Assembly (NCBI GenBank): GCA_035504095.1
Contig: DATJSN010000045.1
Coordinates: 1-64,000, forward strand
From: DATJSN01 sp035504095
GTDB lineage: Bacteria; Planctomycetota; Phycisphaerae; WQYP01
Length of the DNA stretch: 64,000 nucleotides
Direction of reading: 5' to 3'
Shown one piece after another: positions 7,701-17,372 of this stretch. The notes beneath the pieces are model-generated. The model searched no databases and was not told the origin of the DNA. It was given only the letters and a program-made list of their open reading frames with translations. Each line of letters opens with the position of its first letter. Position 1 is the stretch's first letter. The translations under genes and the position numbers were made by a program.

Positions 7701-9914
7701 TTATTGCACCTTCACCAGCACGGAGGCATACGCGTTATTACCCTGGTCATCCGTAGCCAGGATCACTACGCGATGCGACCCGGGGTCCAGAGCTTTCGTA
7801 ATGGCGCTGAAGCCCTCCAGCGGCGAGTCGAAAATAGTATCCGATGCCGCCGCAGGCTGCCAGTTTGTCGCGGAATCGATTTGGAAGCTTACCTGAGTAA
7901 CCGGCGAGAGTTTATCGCTCGCGATGCCGGTAATCTCTACCTGTCTTCCAGGTAGAGCCTTCCACTGCAGATTGGCGATAGTAGGCGGTGTATTATTGAC
8001 CAGGAACCATTGGGTTTGACGGGCCACTTCAAAAGCATTTTGCGGTGGATTGTCCGGTGCATCCGAAGCGATCACCCTTACCTGATAATAACCGTCGGGA
8101 AGCCCCGTCGTGTCCCAGGAATATTGAGTATCGGACAAATCTTTGGCAATCGAAATCCATACCGGGATACCCTGCTGTTGATAAGAGAGTTTGTATGCCA
8201 GTGTATCGTTATTCGCATCCGAAGCCTCCCACTGGATCGTGAGCTGGTGAGGCGAGTCGGATTGTGGTTGCACCTGCACGCTGGAAATCTCCGGTGGTAC
8301 ATTGATCTGTTGATAGGAAATTCGCCCAAGATGAACCACCGGAGTTTGCCCGTTTTTATCCGCCTGCAGTGTCAGACGAAACTGCAAATACCGTGCGGTG
8401 GGGCTGGAAATTTTGCGATATTCATTGGCCGGCATCGGAGCGGACCATGCGCTCCAAAATTTGCCCAGGGTATCCACGTCCGGCAAATTTCCGCTGCGTG
8501 TTTGAATTTCAACATCGGCTCCTTCAGGAATGTCGGCGTCAATATGCGCTGCGCCCCAGTTAGCCGGCAATTGGGCATCCAACACTTTACTGGTGTACGT
8601 GCCGCCGTCTACCGTTCCTGAAGAGAGTTCATAAACCTGTCCCTGATTGGCGGTTCCCAGATAAAGTTGTCCGTCGGGACCCAAGGTCATGCAAAGGATA
8701 TTCGCTTCGTTCAACCGTGCGATCAGTGATCGTGTCTGTGTGGCGGGCGTAAAAAACAATAATCGTCCATGATCACTAAGTCCCAGCATCAGTACGCCCT
8801 GATTGTAGAGCATCGAAAGAATCATGTCCGGAACATGCAGTAAAGTCGTAATCCTTCCCGCTGGTGTAATTTCGTAAACAGCGTTGGTCTGCGATGACTG
8901 CCCCTGTTCGTCTTGGTCCGACTGCGGCTGTGTTGAATTCGCATCATCGCTGGCGTCGCCCTGATCATCTGCGGGGTTTAAATCGTCCTGGTCATCAGCG
9001 GCATCCTGACCCTGTCCGTCGCCGGAAACGGCGCCGCCAGTTACATTCAACGTTGCGGGTTGACCGCCTGTGTGACTCTGTGGTTGAAATAAACCACCGC
9101 TTCCCTGGGCAAGTCCTGGTGAAGCTGTAGCTGCAAAAACATTACCAGCGGCATCGGCAGCCAATGAGGATATTTCGGCATGGTCGGCGGACATCAAAAC
9201 AAACGATTCTCCGCTGGAAGCATTGACGCGAATCACCAGTCCCGGGCCATCGGTGCCGGCATACAGATTGCCATCCAGCCCAACGACCAGAGACGTAATG
9301 TTGTGTACATCCGCGCTAAAAATTTCTTTTGACGTTCCCTGTGGATCAACCCTCCAGATCTGGCCGTGTGGTCCGGTCGCCAGATAAATGGACCCGTCCG
9401 CACCTTGTTCAATCGCCCATATATATTCAACGGATGCCTGTTGAAAAAGAGTCGTTGTCGTGACCTTACCGCCAACATTGGAGAGGCGAATAAGCTGGGC
9501 GGAGGACCCGCAAGTGCCTGCGAGCAGGGCTCCATCTTTATCCATGGCCAGGCTTAAAATGTCTGTCTGTCCTGCCGGAGGTTGGTAATATGCGCTGGTT
9601 TGCCCACCGGAAATTTTATATATTTTTCCATTGGGTGATGTGCCGAAATAAATGCTGCCGTCCGGGGCCGCTGCGATGGCGCTAATCATGGTGAACATCG
9701 TGTGGTTTAGCAGAGGTTTAAGTTCCCGGCTTAACTGTAACTCACCAAGATTATTCACCACGGTATTGTGAAAGCTTCCATCGGCATACGAAGATTCTGT
9801 ATTAAATTCCCAGTTTTGAGCTTCCACCGCCCAGGCAATCGGAGTCGCAATCAGCAGAACGGCTCCGATCGCAACCAAGATGTTTACCGTCCGATAAATT
9901 TTTTCTGCCAACAT
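7701..9914 (-). CDS. Secreted beta-propeller protein with C-terminal FN3/Ig-like region
   Basis: A 737-residue protein with an N-terminal hydrophobic signal segment (VNILVAIGAVLLIATPIAWA). About seven propeller-type repeats follow, each with a pattern like AAPDGSIYFGTSPNGKIYKI. They are interrupted around residues 300-370 by a glycine/aspartate/glutamine-rich acidic linker. The C-terminal third looks like a discoidin/FN3-type beta-sandwich region (VPPEISSVQVQP, LPDGYYQVRVIASD, TPPTIANLQW). It is probably periplasmic or surface-exposed. It lies 31 bp downstream of the S55 peptidase and is probably co-transcribed with it. No catalytic motif is seen; a binding or scaffold role is inferred only. 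Confidence 0.7.
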   Translation of the reverse strand: MLAEKIYRTVNILVAIGAVLLIATPIAWAVEAQNWEFNTESSYADGSFHNTVVNNLGELQLSRELKPLLNHTMFTMISAIAAAPDGSIYFGTSPNGKIYKISGGQTSAYYQPPAGQTDILSLAMDKDGALLAGTCGSSAQLIRLSNVGGKVTTTTLFQQASVEYIWAIEQGADGSIYLATGPHGQIWRVDPQGTSKEIFSADVHNITSLVVGLDGNLYAGTDGPGLVIRVNASSGESFVLMSADHAEISSLAADAAGNVFAATASPGLAQGSGGLFQPQSHTGGQPATLNVTGGAVSGDGQGQDAADDQDDLNPADDQGDASDDANSTQPQSDQDEQGQSSQTNAVYEITPAGRITTLLHVPDMILSMLYNQGVLMLGLSDHGRLLFFTPATQTRSLIARLNEANILCMTLGPDGQLYLGTANQGQVYELSSGTVDGGTYTSKVLDAQLPANWGAAHIDADIPEGADVEIQTRSGNLPDVDTLGKFWSAWSAPMPANEYRKISSPTARYLQFRLTLQADKNGQTPVVHLGRISYQQINVPPEISSVQVQPQSDSPHQLTIQWEASDANNDTLAYKLSYQQQGIPVWISIAKDLSDTQYSWDTTGLPDGYYQVRVIASDAPDNPPQNAFEVARQTQWFLVNNTPPTIANLQWKALPGRQVEITGIASDKLSPVTQVSFQIDSATNWQPAAASDTIFDSPLEGFSAITKALDPGSHRVVILATDDQGNNAYASVLVKVQ

Positions 9915-9945
9915 TTGTTCTCCAGAATATTTGTTTTAAAGCCAA

Positions 9946-11994
9946 TTAATTTTCTTCGGCTCCGGAATCATCGGAACTGCCCGGCGGCGGTGGTGATGCC
10001 GGTTCCGGCGACGGCGGTTGTGCGAAACGCTCATCAGCATGGAGGCGAACCTGAATATGAAACTCACGCTGGCCGCCGTCCTGTACCACAGCACCAGCGT
10101 CCACGCTCGTTACAGCCTGATTATAAATAGGATACACATCGCCGCTTTGGTAGGCTGCCAGAAGTTCCATGCGGCTCGCCGGCAGATTTTCCATAGCCTG
10201 CTGCCCCTGTTGAATGCCCTGGACGTTAAGTATCAAACGGGCATAAACGCGATCCTGGCGGTAGGCCAAAAGACGCCTGATGTCTGTCTTTAAAGATTCA
10301 ATGTCGGTTGGATTAAAATACTGAGGAAAATAATTGGCTTCCTGTTGTACTGATTCCCCCGCCGATCCCACAACCAGATCATAATCACCATCGGGCGTAT
10401 CCCGGGGAATCACGAGTTTCATATCAACTGGTGTTACCGGCATATCCGTTGCTTTAAGTTGTACCTGTATGTGAACACTGTCGCCCGGCGCCACTATTGT
10501 TCGATCCACCGCCGCTGAAAGTATCTGGGCGCCATGATCAACAGTGCTTTGCTGAATATTCAGATTGACGCTTTGAAGGTCCAGATTATCAAAAGGATTA
10601 TTGGTCAGCAGCGACACTGGAAGCAGAGTAGAAGTCGGATCAAAGTCTCCGGTTTGCTTATCCTGGTCCATACCGGTGGATGCCTGCTGGTTAATCTCAT
10701 ATATCTGGCCGCCGGCCTTGATCTGACCCGTGATGGACAAGGTGTAATTGGTTGTTTTGCTGACCAGCGTGCGACGTGCCGTCATCGAACCTAAGATCGC
10801 CCCGGCAAGTGCATCCATGGTGGAATTCGGCCCGGGATAAAGTTGATAGTGAAAAACACGATCCTGATCCGGATCAAAATTTTGGACGGTAATGGTCACG
10901 GGAACTGAGGCTCCCGTTTCTCCTAAGGCACCAACGATTCCCGTCGCATTGTCCATAACCAACTGTCCCTGCGGCATAAAACTTGTACCCATTTTGAACG
11001 ATTCATCGTATCCTGGAATAATTGTATAAATATATGTCGTTTCTATCGGTAAATTATTCGGTCCCTGGGCGAAAAATTCGTGACCAAATGCATAAACATG
11101 ATCACCGACCACGTCTGTCACCGTGCCGATTGCCGACATATCCACGTCACCTGTGAGAAGGGGAACCGCAATTCCGGAACCGGGCTCCAAATGCACCACC
11201 GACGGTCTTATCTGGGTCATTCCGCCGAGATATTCGTCGCCGCCCGATGCGGAACCGGCAGCCAGCGGCACCAGACCTTCATCGGCTAATGTCCGCTGCA
11301 GGTAATGAAGCACTGTCGGGGAAGCCCCACTGACCATCAGCGGAGATGCCAGTGCCATCAATCCCAGACGCCGTTCATTTTCACTTTGGGTTTGGGAATC
11401 CTGGTTATTCATTCCCGAATTGCACTTAAATACATTAGCAACCAGGTTCGACCAGCCTGAAAGTTGTGCAGTCATGGCCGTCCATTCCACTTGAGATGGG
11501 CTTTGCGCCGCTAAATTCGCCGGCGCAGCAGGATTGGGCAACGGAATACCGAGCATCTGGCGTATCGGCTGAACACCCGCAATGGGATCCTTGGAAAAAC
11601 CCCAACCGTAGGCAATTGCTCCAATCAATTTGCCATCAATGTAACATGGTGATCCACTCATGCCGGCGATAATCCCCGAATGTTCGAGGCCCAGACCGCT
11701 GCAGCGCACCAGAATGACATTCATGTCCGGTTGAAAATTTTTGATTACATCAATCACCTTGAATTCAAATTTGTCTATTGTCACCCCGTGCATCACGGTT
11801 AAACCGTAACCGGTCATTCCCGGAAAAATGTCATTTTCAAACAGGCATTGATTCGCCGCCTGAGTTAAAGCCGTTGATTGAGCGGCGGGCAAAGTCTGGC
11901 CGAATACCGATGGCTGGCAAAAAACGAGCGCCCCCGCCAAAGCCGCCGTCATGTTCAAAACATACCGTTTAATATCGCGTTGCGCCATTTTCAT
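9946..11994 (-). CDS. SpoIVB-type peptidase S55 domain protein
   Basis: With the ATG at 11994 the protein has 682 residues and a signal peptide (LNMTAALAGALVFCQPSVFG); the frame is open 42 codons further upstream. Residues 56-125 carry the S55 pattern FPGMTGYGLTV ... IIAGMSGSPCYIDGKLIGA, where the GxSGSP serine (Ser113) is the likely nucleophile. A later YAFGHEF could supply the histidine. The remaining 350 residues are beta-rich, and the C terminus is a proline/acidic tail. It is exported, probably periplasmic. S55 proteins of this long type occur outside spore formers; the target is unknown. The propeller gene follows closely. Confidence 0.8.
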   Translation of the reverse strand: MKMAQRDIKRYVLNMTAALAGALVFCQPSVFGQTLPAAQSTALTQAANQCLFENDIFPGMTGYGLTVMHGVTIDKFEFKVIDVIKNFQPDMNVILVRCSGLGLEHSGIIAGMSGSPCYIDGKLIGAIAYGWGFSKDPIAGVQPIRQMLGIPLPNPAAPANLAAQSPSQVEWTAMTAQLSGWSNLVANVFKCNSGMNNQDSQTQSENERRLGLMALASPLMVSGASPTVLHYLQRTLADEGLVPLAAGSASGGDEYLGGMTQIRPSVVHLEPGSGIAVPLLTGDVDMSAIGTVTDVVGDHVYAFGHEFFAQGPNNLPIETTYIYTIIPGYDESFKMGTSFMPQGQLVMDNATGIVGALGETGASVPVTITVQNFDPDQDRVFHYQLYPGPNSTMDALAGAILGSMTARRTLVSKTTNYTLSITGQIKAGGQIYEINQQASTGMDQDKQTGDFDPTSTLLPVSLLTNNPFDNLDLQSVNLNIQQSTVDHGAQILSAAVDRTIVAPGDSVHIQVQLKATDMPVTPVDMKLVIPRDTPDGDYDLVVGSAGESVQQEANYFPQYFNPTDIESLKTDIRRLLAYRQDRVYARLILNVQGIQQGQQAMENLPASRMELLAAYQSGDVYPIYNQAVTSVDAGAVVQDGGQREFHIQVRLHADERFAQPPSPEPASPPPPGSSDDSGAEEN

Positions 11995-12171
11995 AGAACC
12001 TAATACGATTGCCCGCACATCAGAGTTTATAGTCAAATCGCTCAACCTCAAACGATCCGGTACTATGCTCTGTGGGCAATTGGTTGTAAAGTATAACGCC
12101 ATGGCCGGCTGTTGACTCAAAGGCGGTTTTCACAGCAAAAAGTTCTTTAACTTTTGAGCATCCAAATTGAC

Positions 12172-13461
12172 ATGAATAAGAACGTTCTGGTGACAGATTC
12201 ACCTGATCAGGCTGATAAACTCGCGTCCGTTTCCGGATCTTTAACAAATTTTCCCAAAATAAGCTTTGCCGCGATTATTCCCGTCTATAACCATTCCGAG
12301 AGTGTGGGCGCCGTTATCAGAAATGTACTGCACCGCTTCCCGTTTCTGCCCATCTTTGTTATCGACGATGGCAGCACCGACGGCACGGGTCTTATTCTGG
12401 ATAAACTTGCACAAGAAATAAATGACCTTACGGCATCCGATCATCCCCATATTCGTGTGATCCATCATTCAACCAACCAGGGCAAAGGAGCCGCACTTCT
12501 TACCGGTTTTCAGACCGCGACTGAGGCTACTCATGCGGTAACAATCGACGCCGATGGCCAGCATTGCATTAATGACGTTTTTCGATTGCTCGAAATCGCG
12601 CGCATGTTCCCCGATGACCTGATCATCGGCGACCGGCAAATGGATTCCTGTGATGTTCCTGTCGCTTCCCGGCGTGGTCGGGACATATCTCGATTTTGGC
12701 TGTGGGCGCAAACCGGACAGGACGTTCCAGACAGCCAGTGTGGTTTGAGGGTTTATCCTATTGCTCAGACACTACAGTTGAAACATATTTTTCAACGCTA
12801 TGATTTTGAAACAGAAACGCTTATTCGTCATGCCTGGTCTGGTTTGCGTATTCGCTCTGTTCCTGTCACGTGCATTTATTTTCCCCACGCGGAGCGCATA
12901 TCGCACTTTCGTCCTTTTCGCGATACGGTGCGGGGCGTCCGGATCAACGTCATACTGACCACATGGCAAATCATTTATCCCCTTGGCCACAAACGTCATC
13001 AATCACTTTTTTTTCCTTCGCCGCCCGGCAAGTCATATAATTTCCGCCAAACACTTGGAAAATTATTTCTCTCTGATCTTCGCGATTCTCAGATTTCAGC
13101 CGCCGTTGGCGTAGGGATATTAATTGGTTTTATTCCGGTGTACGGTTTTCAGACGCTTCTTGCGTTCTATGTAGCGCGGAAAATTCATTTAAATACTCTT
13201 ATTACCATGCTTTTCGCACAAATTTCCACCCCGCCGCTGATGATGTTCAGCGTTGCCCTGAGCATTAACATGGGTGAACTGCTTGTGCATGGCCGACTTT
13301 CAGATGCGCCTTTTGGCACATTAAATTCCTGGCACTGGGCATTCTATAACTATGGTTTTTCTTTAATTATCGGCGGATTGATTTGCGGCATCCTCGCCGG
13401 CGCGACAGCGTTACTATTGACGCGCACTTTGATCAAGGTTATTCGAAATTTATCTACATAA
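12172..13461 (+). CDS. Family 2 glycosyltransferase fused to a DUF2062 membrane domain
   Basis: The N-terminal 260 residues form a GT-A fold: AAIIPVYNHSESVGAVI, FVIDDGSTDGTG and the DxD-like IDADGQH. They resemble dolichyl-phosphate-sugar-type GT2 enzymes. The C-terminal 170 residues match DUF2062, with hydrophobic segments (VGVGILIGFIPVYGFQTLLA, MMFSVALSIN, FSLIIGGLICGILAGA). It probably acts at the cytoplasmic membrane on a lipid-linked or surface glycan. ATG 12172 is preferred over the upstream in-frame TTG at 12154; the result is 429 residues. It is divergent from the S55 gene across 177 bp. Confidence 0.88.
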   Translation: MNKNVLVTDSPDQADKLASVSGSLTNFPKISFAAIIPVYNHSESVGAVIRNVLHRFPFLPIFVIDDGSTDGTGLILDKLAQEINDLTASDHPHIRVIHHSTNQGKGAALLTGFQTATEATHAVTIDADGQHCINDVFRLLEIARMFPDDLIIGDRQMDSCDVPVASRRGRDISRFWLWAQTGQDVPDSQCGLRVYPIAQTLQLKHIFQRYDFETETLIRHAWSGLRIRSVPVTCIYFPHAERISHFRPFRDTVRGVRINVILTTWQIIYPLGHKRHQSLFFPSPPGKSYNFRQTLGKLFLSDLRDSQISAAVGVGILIGFIPVYGFQTLLAFYVARKIHLNTLITMLFAQISTPPLMMFSVALSINMGELLVHGRLSDAPFGTLNSWHWAFYNYGFSLIIGGLICGILAGATALLLTRTLIKVIRNLST

Positions 13462-13469
13462 ATTACGGC

Positions 13470-14261
13470 TTAGCAGTAAACATGGAAATTCAGTGCTTCT
13501 TGGAGTGAAATGCAGCGCAATCCCCGATCTTTCATGGTTTTGAGTATCTCAGGGAGCGCATTTACTGTCTGCGCTTGTGAGCAATGCGAACGGGAAGGTT
13601 CCAACCCGTCGTGCATGGTTACAATATCGCCGCCGCGGGCGTTTTCCCCAATGTGTTTCACAACTGATTCAAATCCTACGTTCATGGTATCCCACGCCCG
13701 CAATCGCCAGGCGACGTACTTCGCCCCATTGATTGCCACGGCTTTAGCTTGATGTGGTGTTTTAAACCCCATTGGGGCACGGAATAACATTGGCCGAACA
13801 CCTGCGGCTTCTTCAATTGCCGCGCTGGTTTTTTCCACCTGACCGACCCAGTAAGCCAGCGAACCCATAATGCCATGGTGATGATGATCCCATGTGTGAT
13901 TGCCGATGGTGTGCCCTTCATCAACCATTCGTCTGAGCAATTTCTTATTCGCTTCCACATGCCGTCCGATTACAAAAAAGCTGGCATGCGATTTATGATC
14001 TGCCAGAATATCCAATATCTGACTGGTAAATGGTTCTGTCGGCCCGTCGTCGAAGCTAAATGCTATAGCATCATTCTGATCGATGGTCCGTATGACCGGC
14101 GCAAAAAAACCGCTGCCGGAATAAAAAACCGACCATCCAATCCGCGCTGCCAGACCAAACCCAACAACAGAAGCCGCGGCTGCTGTGGCGCCGATTGGAT
14201 ATTGCTCGATAAAACTCTGAATACCGTCCATGCACCGTTGGTTTGAAAACACAGATTCCAA
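13470..14261 (-). CDS. Polysaccharide deacetylase (NodB homology, CE4)
   Basis: About 253-263 residues. After an N-terminal hydrophobic segment (ATAAAASVVGFGLAARIGW) comes the NodB domain. It has AFSFDDGPT (catalytic base Asp and metal Asp), HTIGNHTWDHHHH (metal His) and LFRAPMGFKT (motif 3). It would deacetylate N-acetylated sugars in a cell-envelope or exported glycan. The start is uncertain: TTG at 14261 or ATG at 14231. It lies 5 bp downstream of hldD, so co-transcription is likely, and it converges on the GT2-DUF2062 gene. Confidence 0.88.
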   Translation of the reverse strand: MESVFSNQRCMDGIQSFIEQYPIGATAAAASVVGFGLAARIGWSVFYSGSGFFAPVIRTIDQNDAIAFSFDDGPTEPFTSQILDILADHKSHASFFVIGRHVEANKKLLRRMVDEGHTIGNHTWDHHHHGIMGSLAYWVGQVEKTSAAIEEAAGVRPMLFRAPMGFKTPHQAKAVAINGAKYVAWRLRAWDTMNVGFESVVKHIGENARGGDIVTMHDGLEPSRSHCSQAQTVNALPEILKTMKDRGLRCISLQEALNFHVYC

Positions 14262-14266
14262 TGAAC

Positions 14267-15178
14267 CTATAATGTCCCTGTTGCGTGGTAAGCCAAAATG
14301 CCTTGCGCCAGGTTGTATTTTGGCTCATAGCCAAGAACTTCGACGGCCCGCTTGATGTCTGCTTCTGTATGAGTCTGGAAAAACGAATACGGATTCTCAA
14401 AATAATCAGGTTCAAGTGATGTCTTTAACACATTATTCAGCGTTGCAATCACTGTATTAAATGATTCCGCCCGTCCGCTGCCCACATTAAAGATATGACA
14501 ACATTTGGCGTTGGTTGCCACGTGCACGGCCAGGAGATTAGCCTGCATAATATCATCAATCCATACAAAATCGCGTTTCTGACTTCCATCACGAAAAATT
14601 CGCGGTCTTTTACCCGCCTTCATTTGTTGCGCCAATTGATGGATCATCGATGCAAATTTTCCTTTATGCGCTTCGCCCGGTCCATAGACATTAAAATACC
14701 TAAGGCCAATGATCGAATTGGCCGTTTCCCGGTGCCAGCGATGTGCCATGCGTTCCATTACCAGTTTAGAATAGCCGTATACATTCAGTGGAATTACCGG
14801 TGAGTCTTCCGCCATGGGCGGATTGATATTTCCATATACCGCCGCTGATGATGCCCAGACGACGCGCGCCTTCCAGTGCTCCGCCCATGCCAACACGTTG
14901 CGGAACCGCTCCACGTTATTCGTCATCATTTTGTTTTCATCAGTAACTGTTGTATCGGTGATGGAGGCCTGATGAAAGATGATTTCGTAACGGCCGGGCG
15001 GCTGTGTGTCTCCATTGGATGTGATGATTTCACCCGGAAATCCGACCAGGTTGGTAAAAGTGCCTGATGAAAAATTATCCAGAATTGTAGTATCATACCC
15101 CTCGTCAACCAGGTACTTGGCTAAATTCGATCCGATAAATCCTGCGCCGCCCGTAATCAGCGCCTTCTTTCCGCCCAT
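14267..15178 (-). CDS. hldD: ADP-L-glycero-D-manno-heptose 6-epimerase
   Basis: A 303-residue extended short-chain dehydrogenase/reductase. The Rossmann motif is ITGGAGFIGSNLAKYL, the active-site motif YGYSKLVME (YxxxK), and RYFNVYGPGE is the family substrate segment. The ending ENPYSFFQTHTEADI is characteristic of HldD/RfaD. It converts ADP-D-glycero- to ADP-L-glycero-manno-heptose for lipopolysaccharide core, implying a Gram-negative envelope. ATG 15178 has GGGA upstream; a TTG five codons earlier is an alternative. No other hld gene is adjacent, but a GT9 transferase lies at 43266-44441. Confidence 0.88.
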   Translation of the reverse strand: MGGKKALITGGAGFIGSNLAKYLVDEGYDTTILDNFSSGTFTNLVGFPGEIITSNGDTQPPGRYEIIFHQASITDTTVTDENKMMTNNVERFRNVLAWAEHWKARVVWASSAAVYGNINPPMAEDSPVIPLNVYGYSKLVMERMAHRWHRETANSIIGLRYFNVYGPGEAHKGKFASMIHQLAQQMKAGKRPRIFRDGSQKRDFVWIDDIMQANLLAVHVATNAKCCHIFNVGSGRAESFNTVIATLNNVLKTSLEPDYFENPYSFFQTHTEADIKRAVEVLGYEPKYNLAQGILAYHATGTL

Positions 15179-15217
15179 GTTTATCCCGTCCAAAGTCAGC
15201 GCCCTTCGTGATTTTCA

Positions 15218-16312
15218 TCAGGCGGGCTGCTGTTGCGTCATACAGTGTAATGTACCTAACCCCCAAACCAAATCGCGACAATATATGGGTATGATTTTAC
15301 GCCTTTTAAAACAATCTTCCAGTACATTTAGTGCCTTGGCATCTGCGGGATCATTAAATACCGGAACTAATACGCCTGCATTGCAGATATAAAAATTAGC
15401 ATAACTCGCCGGTAATCTCTGGCCGGCAAAGATCACCGGCGCCGGCATCGGAAGTTCTATAATCTCCAGCGCCCTGCCGTTCTGATCGCTCATACGCTTA
15501 AGGCGCCGATAATTCTCCTCAAGCCGCCGATGATTGGCGTCGCGCTTATTGTGTTCCCGGCAAATGGCAATGGTTCTCGTCCCAACAAATCGCGCCGTAT
15601 CGTCAATATGCCCATGCGTGTCATCGCCGGCGATTCCTTTGACCAGCCAGAGTATTTTTTTAACTCCCAAGTATTCACAGAGCGTTTTTTCGATTTGATT
15701 TTTCGCCACTCCCGGGTTGCGCTGTTGCACACGTGAAAGCAGGCATTCTTCAGTTGTCATCAGACACCCGGCCCCGTTTACATCGATGCTTCCACCTTCC
15801 AGCACCATTCGTTTGAGCCTGCCATGTCGGTCTGGAACGTGCGGTTCCCGGTAAGGAACGTCTAAAAATTCTGCAACATAGCGCGGCAACTTTTCATCCC
15901 GGTGATAATCTGAATATTTCGCCCAGGCATTAAACTGCCACCCTACTATTCCTATATTTGCCCGGGATAAAGAATCGTTTTTAATGAAATGTGGTCCCGA
16001 ATCTCTCGTCCATATGCGATCTGTTGGTAAAACATGAAACTGCACTTTGGATAAATTAACTTGCGACTTTTCCAAAATTATTTTTGCTTCTCTTTTTTCT
16101 TTATTATTTTGAACCAATAAATGGACCATCTCTGCTGAAGAAATGTGCCGAATAATTTCCGCGATAATCCAGGGAATAGGTCCGAACTTTCCCGGCCAGT
16201 CTTCTTGGTTATGCGGCCAGGCCAGCCAGGTGGCTTCATGAGGTTCCCACTCTGCCGGCATGCGATAACCCATACTTGCAGGCGTAGCAGCGGCAATTTT
16301 AACTCTACTCAC
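15218..16312 (-). CDS. aguA: Agmatine deiminase
   Basis: Hydrolyses agmatine to N-carbamoylputrescine and ammonia. The N terminus MPAEWEPHEATWLAWPHN and the C-terminal LGTLHCMTQQQ, which holds the catalytic cysteine, are typical of the peptidyl-arginine-deiminase-like family. DTHGHIDDTARF gives the active-site His/Asp region. The start chosen is GTG 16312, with AAGGA six bases upstream, giving 364 residues, the family norm; the frame is open 40 codons further upstream without homology. It is downstream of aguB, whose product uses this enzyme's product, so the pair forms a complete agmatine-to-putrescine route. Confidence 0.93.
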   Translation of the reverse strand: MSRVKIAAATPASMGYRMPAEWEPHEATWLAWPHNQEDWPGKFGPIPWIIAEIIRHISSAEMVHLLVQNNKEKREAKIILEKSQVNLSKVQFHVLPTDRIWTRDSGPHFIKNDSLSRANIGIVGWQFNAWAKYSDYHRDEKLPRYVAEFLDVPYREPHVPDRHGRLKRMVLEGGSIDVNGAGCLMTTEECLLSRVQQRNPGVAKNQIEKTLCEYLGVKKILWLVKGIAGDDTHGHIDDTARFVGTRTIAICREHNKRDANHRRLEENYRRLKRMSDQNGRALEIIELPMPAPVIFAGQRLPASYANFYICNAGVLVPVFNDPADAKALNVLEDCFKRRKIIPIYCRDLVWGLGTLHCMTQQQPA

Positions 16313-16342
16313 GGTAATCCTTCTTTTATCTTTTATTGTGGG

Positions 16343-16359
16343 ACAGGCTTCCAGCCTGT
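16343..16359. repeat. AGGCT/AGCCT hairpin between aguB and aguA
   Basis: ACAGGCT (16343-16349) and AGCCTGT (16353-16359) form a 7-bp stem with a 3-nt loop. The sequence belongs to the same CAGGCT-CC-AGCCTG type as hairpins at 62530 and 63161. It fills the aguB-aguA gap. Confidence 0.5.
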
Positions 16360-16394
16360 TCTCCGTGATTTCTATGACAAAGGAACTGAGATTT

Positions 16395-17276
16395 TTATGA
16401 AAAACGCTCGAGCAATGGCCCATAAGCATCAATTCGGCGATCGCGGAAGAAAGGCCAGTTGCGCCGCACTGTTTCCTGCAATTTTGGATCTACCGTCGCT
16501 GTTAGAATTTCCTCTTTGTCAGTGGAACCACGCGCCAACCACCGCCCGAACGGATCGCAGATGAATGAACTACCGAAAAATTCCAGTCCCCCGTCAGCCG
16601 GCCCTTCATGGCCAACCCGGTTTGGTGACGCCACATAAATGCCATTGGCGATTGCGTGCGAACGCTGAATGGTCTGCCAGGCATCCACCTGGGCTTGCCC
16701 AAATTCAGCTTTTTCACTCGGGTGCCATCCAATTGCGGTGGGATAAAAAAGCACGCTCACATTTTTCATAGCCGTAAGCCGCGCCGCTTCCGGAAACCAT
16801 TGATCCCAGCAAACCAGCACACCGATGCGACCATAACGGGTCGCAAATGACTTAAATCCCATGTCGCCCGGTGTGAAATAATATTTTTCGTAATAAAGCG
16901 GATCATCCGGAATGTGCATTTTGCGATAAAGACCCAATAGCGTTCCATCCGCATCGATGACCGCGGCAGTATTGTGGTACACCCCCGCCGTCCGGCGTTC
17001 AAAAAGTGAAATAACCAGAACTGTGTTCAATTCCTTGGCCAACTTGCCAAACAATTCAGTGCTCGGGCCTGGAATAGATTCAGCCAGATCGAACGTATCC
17101 GTCGATTCTTTCTGGCAAAAATATTCCGAACAGAACAATTCCTGTGTAGAGATCACTTGTGCGCCCTGTTTGGCTGCATTGCGAATTAAGCCGGCGGCTT
17201 TCTCTCTATTTTCCGAGGGCTTGGCGGAACATTTCATCTGAATAATGCCGATCTTAAACTCTGGCGGAGTTTCCAT
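16395..17276 (-). CDS. aguB: N-carbamoylputrescine amidase
   Basis: A 293-residue nitrilase-superfamily enzyme releasing putrescine, CO2 and ammonia from N-carbamoylputrescine. The Glu-Lys-Cys triad is visible: STQELFCSEYF, LYRKMHIPDDP and VLVCWDQWFPEAAR. YYFTPGD and SEKAEFGQAQVDAWQTIQ match plant and bacterial AguB rather than generic amidases. ATG 17276 gives the usual length. It precedes aguA on the same strand, 82 bp apart across a small hairpin, and lies 96 bp downstream of pheS. Confidence 0.93.
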   Translation of the reverse strand: METPPEFKIGIIQMKCSAKPSENREKAAGLIRNAAKQGAQVISTQELFCSEYFCQKESTDTFDLAESIPGPSTELFGKLAKELNTVLVISLFERRTAGVYHNTAAVIDADGTLLGLYRKMHIPDDPLYYEKYYFTPGDMGFKSFATRYGRIGVLVCWDQWFPEAARLTAMKNVSVLFYPTAIGWHPSEKAEFGQAQVDAWQTIQRSHAIANGIYVASPNRVGHEGPADGGLEFFGSSFICDPFGRWLARGSTDKEEILTATVDPKLQETVRRNWPFFRDRRIDAYGPLLERFS

Positions 17277-17372
17277 TTATTTCTCCAAATCGCGCCGGAA
17301 CCTCCGGCACGGAAGAAATTATACTCTTGTAGTATCTATTTCTAAATCTGTCTGTAATCTTAGTGGCTAAAA

